From Betaproteobacteria bacterium (lineage in GTDB: Bacteria; Pseudomonadota; Gammaproteobacteria; Burkholderiales; Casimicrobiaceae): DNA of 28,812 bases. The notes under the pieces are model-generated. The model was given only the letters and a program-made list of their open reading frames with translations, made no database searches and was not told the origin of the DNA. Location: the NCBI GenBank assembly GCA_016717855.1, contig JADKEV010000079.1, positions 1 through 28,812 on the forward strand. The letters run 5' to 3'. Positions 23,999-28,812 of this stretch are shown piece by piece. Position 1 is the stretch's first letter. Every line of letters begins with the position of its first letter. Position numbers and translations under genes: made by a program.

Positions 23999-26233
23999 GT
24001 GACTACAGGTAGATCGAAAATCATCTACACGCTGACCGATGAGGCGCCGCTGCTCGCGACTATTCGCTGCTGCCGGTCATCAAGACCTTCACGGCGCCGG
24101 CCGGCATCGACGTCGTCCCGAGCGACATTTCGGTGGCCGCGCGGATACTCGCCGAATTCCCCGACTACCTGACGGAGCAGCAGAAGGTTCCCTGACAACC
24201 TTGGCGAACTGGGACGGCTGACGAAGCAACCTGACACCAACATCATCAAGTTGCCCAATATCAGCGCCTCGATCAACCAGTTGATCGCCGCGATCCACGA
24301 ACTGCAGGCCAAGGGTTACAAGGTCCCCGACTATCCCGAGGAAGTGAAGTCGGAAGCGGACAAGAAGATCAAGGAGCGCTATTCGAAAGCCCTGGGCAGC
24401 GCCGTCAACCCGGTGCTGCGCGAAGGCAACTCGGACCGCCGCGCGCCCGCCGCGGTCAAGCGCTATGCGCGCAAGAACCCGCACACGATGGCGCCATGGA
24501 GCCCCGCCTCACGCACGCACGTCTCGCACATGTGGAGCGGCGACTTCTACCACAGCGAAAAGTGCATGACGATGGCGAAGGCCTGCGACGTCAAGATGGA
24601 ACTGGTCACCAAAAGCGGCAAGACCATCGTGCTCAAGCCCAAGGTGTCGCTGCTCGAGGGCGAGATCATCGACAGCATGTTCATGAGCAAGAAGGCGCTG
24701 TGCAAGTTCTTCGAAGACCAGATGGAAGACGCGCGCAAGACCGGCGTGATGTTCTCGCTGCACGTGAAAGCGACGATGATGAAGGTCTCGCACCCCATCG
24801 TGTTCGGCCACGCGGTCAAGGTGTTCTACAAGGACTTGTTTGCCAAGCACGGCAAGCTGTTCGAGGAACTGGGCGTCAACCCGAACAACGGCATCAGCAG
24901 CGTCTACGACAAGATCAAGGACCTGCCGCATTCCCTGCACGAGGAAATCGAGCACGACATCCATGCCTGCTACGAGTCCCGCCCCGAACTGGCGATGGTC
25001 GATTCGGCCAAGGGCATCTCCAACCTGCACGCGCCCAACGACGTGATCGTCGACGCGTCGATGCCGGCGATGATCCGCGTCGGCGGCAAGATGTGGGGGC
25101 CGGACGGCAAGCTGAAGGACACCAAGGCGGTGATGCCCGAATCCACGTTCGCGCGGATCTACCAGGAAGTCATCGACTTCTGCAAGTATCACGGCGCGTT
25201 CGATCCGGCAACGATGGGCACCGTGCCCAACGTCGGCCTGATGGCGCAGCAGGCAGAAGAGTACGGCTCGCACGACAAGACCTTCGAGATTCCGGAGGAC
25301 GGCGTGGCGCGCATCGTCGACTTCGACGGCAACGTGCTGCTCGAGCAGAACGTCGAGACGGGCGACATCTGGCGGATGTGCCAGGTCAAGGACGCGGCGA
25401 TCCGGGATTGGGTGAAGCTGGCCGTGACCCGCGCCCGCCAGTCCGACACGCCGGCCGTGTTCTGGCTGGACGAGTACCGTCCGCACGAGGCCGAGCTGAT
25501 CAAGAAAGTGAAACTCTACCTGCAGGATTACGACCTGACCGGGCTCGATATCCAGATCATGTCCCAGATGCGCTCGATGCGCTACACGCTGGAGCGCGTG
25601 ATCCGCGGCAAGGACACCATCTCGGTGACCGGCAACATCCTGCGCGACTACCTGACCGACCTGTTCCCGATCATGGAACTGGGCACCAGCGCGAAGATGC
25701 TGTCCATCGTGCCCTTGATGGACGGCGGCGCCATGTTCGAAACGGGAGCCGGCGGCTCGGCGCCCAAGCACGTCCAGCAGCTCAAGGAAGAAAACCATCT
25801 GCGCTGGGACTCGCTGGGCGAGTTTCTCGCGCTGGCCGTGTCGCTCGAAGACCTCGGCATCAAGACCGGCAACGCCAAGGCGAAGATCCTGGCGAAAACC
25901 CTGGACGACGCCACCGGCAAGTTGCTCGACAACAACAAGGGACCGTCGCCCAAGACCGGCCAGTTGGACAACCGCGGCAGCCACTACTACCTGGCGATGT
26001 ACTGGGCGCAGGCCTTGGCGGAACAGAGCGAAGACAAGGAACTGCAGGCGCGCTTCGCCCCGCTTGCCAAGACGCTGGCGGAGAACGAGCAGAAGATCCT
26101 CGGCGAGTTCAAGGCGGTGCAGGGCAAGCCGGCCGATATCGGCGGGTACTACCTGCCCGATCCCGCGAAGACCGAAGCCGTCATGCGGCCGTCGCCGACG
26201 TTCAACGCGATACTGGGCTCGGCACGAGCCTGA
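23999..26233 (+). CDS. icd: Monomeric NADP-dependent isocitrate dehydrogenase, with two compensating frame breaks
   Basis: The reconstructed product is 744 aa, the length expected of the monomeric enzyme, which decarboxylates isocitrate to 2-oxoglutarate in the TCA cycle. The start at GTG 23999 has GGAG nine bases upstream and leads into KIIYTLTDEAPLLAT. One base is missing at about 24060/24061 (the next codons read YSLLPVIKTFT in another frame). One extra T at about 24193 restores the original frame before LGELGRLTKQPDTN. From 24251 the frame is clean. Key motifs are VNPVLREGNSDRRAP (substrate-binding), AMFETGAGGSAPKHVQQ and ENHLRWDSLGE (cofactor region). A biological frameshift pair in a core enzyme is unlikely, so these look like sequence errors. 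Confidence 0.92.
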
Positions 26234-26258
26234 CCGCTAGCCGGCGCTACACCCGCTT

Positions 26259-27721
26259 CTACTGCGCGGCGCAGAACGCGATGCCTTCGTCGCGCCAGCC
26301 TTGGGCGACCATCGCGACGATGTCCGCCTGTACCGGCGTGAAGCGGTGACCGGAATCCCAGGGATTGCGCGGCCCGGTGGCGGGAACGCGTTGTTGTACG
26401 CGCGGTAGACCGGCTGGATATTCGCCGGACAGGAACGGGTTCCGTTCGCGGCGGTGACGGCCGGCGTAACGGAGTAATCGATGCCCTCGTAGTTCCACTG
26501 CTGGACCGTGGCCGGCACCGGCGCGATCTGCGCGGCCCTCAGCGCATTGCATTCGTCGACATCGACGGTGAAGAAGTGCGAGTTGGGACCGGGCGAGGGC
26601 GAGCCGTAGAAGCGGCACACGGGCGACGGCCCGCCCGGCAGGAACTCGCGTCCGGTACGGTGGAACTGCCCCGACCTACCCGCATCGACCGCGGCCTGCT
26701 CAGCCGGGTCAGCCGAATAGAAGAAGTGGCCGCCTGGGGAATCCGGAAAATCCGCGGTGTCGACGTATTCGACCACGACCGGCGGCGGCGTGATGTCGGT
26801 GATCCTGCCGCTCGCGATCGTGCCGACGCCCGCATAGTTCCCGTTGCCCGCAGCGACGGTCAGGGTCACCGTTTCGCTGCCCTCCGCCAGGTTGTCCTGA
26901 ACCGGCATCGCGCCGATGGTGACGATCGTGGTCAAGCCGTTGGCGGGGAACGCCGCGGTGATGCTGGCGCCCGCGCTCTGAGACGCCGGCCCGCCAATCA
27001 CATAATCCGCGTCGGGCTGGCCCGGCGCGGTTCGCGGTGCCGGCCAGCGCCAGCGGTGACGGCATCCCGCCCGGCGCGCACTCGACGGGGACCGGCGCGG
27101 ACGGGATCACATCGAAGCCGATGGCCGTGGGGCCCGGCTCGGATCCGTTCGCATTCCGGGTGAGCGTGACCGTCGGCTTGCCGCAGAGAAGCAGCGGGCC
27201 GTTGGTCGCGAATGTCTCGCCGCTGGCCACGGAATTCGCCCCGAACCCGACCCGCGTCGGCCCCGCGGGGTTGGCGGTCAACGTAAACTGTGCGTCATAG
27301 AGCTTGACCGGCAGAGCCATGTTGGGCCAGCCGCCGCTGAAGGCCACCAACTATTCACCACCACAAAATCGGCGCCCGCCACGGCCGCGGCCCCGCCGGC
27401 GCCGCAACGGCCCAGCGCGGAGGGTACGCCGTTCGCCACGAGCCCGGTCTGCAGCAAGTTGCCGATCGCGGGATCGCCGACGGCAGACCGCTTGTACTCC
27501 AGGCACAGGCTCAGACCGGCGCTGCCGGGCGGGTTCGACGGGCCATTGGCAACCAGCGACGCATCGAATTTGACGCGGTCGCCGTTCGCGACGAAGACTG
27601 GCGCGGATATCGCCGCCCCATTGCGCGTGAGGTTCGCGAAATTGACGGTCTGGACCGCGTGCCCGTGGCCCGCCGCCACGGCCGCACAAACCAGCGACCA
27701 GCGCCATGATCTGACATTCAT
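26259..27721 (-). pseudogene. Secreted Calx-beta/DUF5648-type protein, frame broken three times
   Basis: Joining frames on the minus strand gives one protein. It has ATG 27721 with a signal-like start (SLVCAAVAAGHGHA), an N-terminal region to about 27350, a beta-rich middle (PVKLYDAQFTLTANPAG), a Calx-beta-like domain (TVTLTVAAGNGNYAGVGT, ending RITDI), and a C-terminal DUF5648-like module (GHFFYSADPAEQ, NSHFFTVDVDEC, WNYEGIDY, VYRAYNN, GHRFTPVQADIVAMVAQGW). It stops at 26259. Frame breaks are at about 27350 (missing base), 27030 and 26380 (missing G). Each side keeps its domain motifs, so recent decay or sequence error is likely, not old loss. Probable surface or extracellular protein of unknown function; DUF5648 is often found at the C-terminus of secreted proteins. 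Confidence 0.7.
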
Positions 27722-27810
27722 GATAGGGTGCCCTTGGGGTCGAAGTCGGTGCAATGAAGCGGCCATGATCAGTTTAAACGGTATTCCGGGCCGATGGAGC
27801 GCAAACAGAT

Positions 27811-28812
27811 GTGAATTCTCGATCCCACCCTGCCGGAGACGTGCATTCGAATCCTGTTCACCCAGCTTCCACCGGGCTGGCCACAACTTCTGCGCTCGTT
27901 GTCCTCGCAGCCATCGCCTGGCTGCATGACGCCCTCGCCGTCGACAGTCTATTGCCGCGTCCGAGCTACGCCACAACCATCGCGCGCAACGCGGCACGCG
28001 CCAGATCGTAGCCGCGCCAACCCACTCCGATCCTGAAGAGGCGCAGTCCAGGCCGCCGACCTCGCAGTCACGAATGCAGCCACCGCCGGACCCAAATCCA
28101 GGCGATGGAAAGCGACACGGCGACGACCATCGCCGTGTCGGCAGATTTCAACTTAGACACTCCGGATCCGGTATTGGCCGGCTCCAAACTGACCTACCGC
28201 GATCGTTTTGACGAATGCCGGTCCGAGTGATTTCACGTTGCCGGGCTACGCAGGGTCAGGCGACCCGCTGCCCGCCGGAACCACCTTTGTCTCGCTGGCT
28301 GCCCGCCCGGTGGTCGTGCGAGACGCGCCGGCGGTCGGCGGTACCGGCGCAGTCCGGTGCCAAAATATCCGTTCGCCGTCGGCGGCGCGGAATTCACGCT
28401 GACTGTCAAGATCGCCGCGTCGTTGCCTGCCGGCGCCGTGGTGACGAACACCGCATACGGCGGTTTCGCTGTGGTCGTGCTCGCGGGGCAGGGGCGACTC
28501 TGTCGATCCCGACCCCGATCCCGCCAACAACTGACAGCACGTCGACTTTGGTCGCCGCTTCCTCCGATTGCACGTCACCAACATCGATTCGCCCGATCGG
28601 GTGCTCGTAGACGTGAAGTGACCGTACGACATCATGATCGGCAATGTCGGCAAACAACGCAGCCTCGCATCCGCTCTCCGATACGCTGCCGGCGGGCACG
28701 ACTTTCTGATGTCACTTTGGCGGCACCGCCGGCTGGACATGCATAACCCCTGCGGTCGGCGCCGGCGGGGACGGTGTCGTGCAACAGCGTCACGCTGGCC
28801 CGCTCAGCGCGC
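27811..28812 (+). pseudogene. DUF11-repeat secreted protein, heavily frame-shifted and running off the right edge
   Basis: The possible GTG start at 27811 opens a signal-like segment (GLATTSALVVLAAIAWLHDA). After it, pieces of DUF11 repeats appear in changing frames: ADLAVTNAATAGP (28055), TIAVSADFNLDTPDPVLAG (28105 on), IVLTNAGPSDFTLPGYAGSG (28202 on, one extra base at 28201), then WSCET, VGGTGAVRCQNI, AEFTLTVKIAASLPAGAVV, DPDPDPANN, a second repeat start LHVTNIDSPD and YDIMIGNVG, and SNSVTL-like ends. At least eight frame changes occur in about 0.8 kb. DUF11 repeats form beta-sandwich domains of surface proteins. No function can be given. Confidence 0.55.

Noticed and set aside
1..28812. 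CRISPR arrays, tRNA or rRNA genes, phage or defence genes
   Set aside because: No regular repeat-spacer pattern, no cloverleaf with a CCA-type end, and no integrase, transposase, nuclease or toxin-antitoxin motif was recognised.

Overview
This is a high-GC (roughly two-thirds G+C) proteobacterial window with tightly packed genes. A monomeric NADP-isocitrate dehydrogenase, a Prc protease, a YyaL-type protein and small Burkholderiales-like hypothetical proteins fit a betaproteobacterium, probably an environmental Burkholderiales relative. That assignment is inference from gene content, not a database match.

Region 1 (1-4560) looks like a sugar-acid catabolic locus. The minus strand carries a gluconate 5-dehydrogenase-like SDR, an NHL-propeller protein, an enolase-superfamily acid-sugar dehydratase and, in ATGA overlap with it, a D-2-hydroxyacid dehydrogenase that runs off the left edge. 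A plus-strand methyltransferase sits inside the locus. A perfect 14-bp palindrome lies in the divergent gap between the methyltransferase and the dehydratase. Region 2 (4696-8518) holds a glutaminase fused to STAS and cyclic-nucleotide-binding domains, an aldo/keto reductase, and a secreted SUMF1-like protein without the formylglycine-generating cysteines.

Region 3 (8936-15292) is a complete family-5 (Opp/Dpp-type) ABC importer operon in the order binding protein, permease, permease, ATPase, ATPase. A strong GC hairpin separates the binding protein from the permeases. Region 4 (15369-18605) has a small helical-repeat protein, a protein-lysine-methyltransferase-like enzyme preceded by a coupled 28-codon ORF, and an orphan 312-aa protein. 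Region 5 (18628-23778, minus) has FKBP, YyaL and the tail-specific protease Prc, with a REP-like palindrome between the last two.

Region 6 (23999-28812) is monomeric isocitrate dehydrogenase followed by two secreted repeat-type proteins (Calx-beta/DUF5648 on minus, DUF11 on plus). Reading frames are intact for the first 23.7 kb. Single-base frame breaks then appear in FKBP, the start of icd, the DUF5648 gene (three) and, most densely, the DUF11 gene, while the encoded domain motifs stay recognisable. This looks more like decaying sequence quality towards a contig end than biological decay, although neither can be excluded. I found no tRNA, rRNA, CRISPR array, prophage or transposase. No obvious new multi-gene system stands out. 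The most interesting items are the glutaminase fusion, the 28-codon ORF coupled to the methyltransferase, and the orphan protein.
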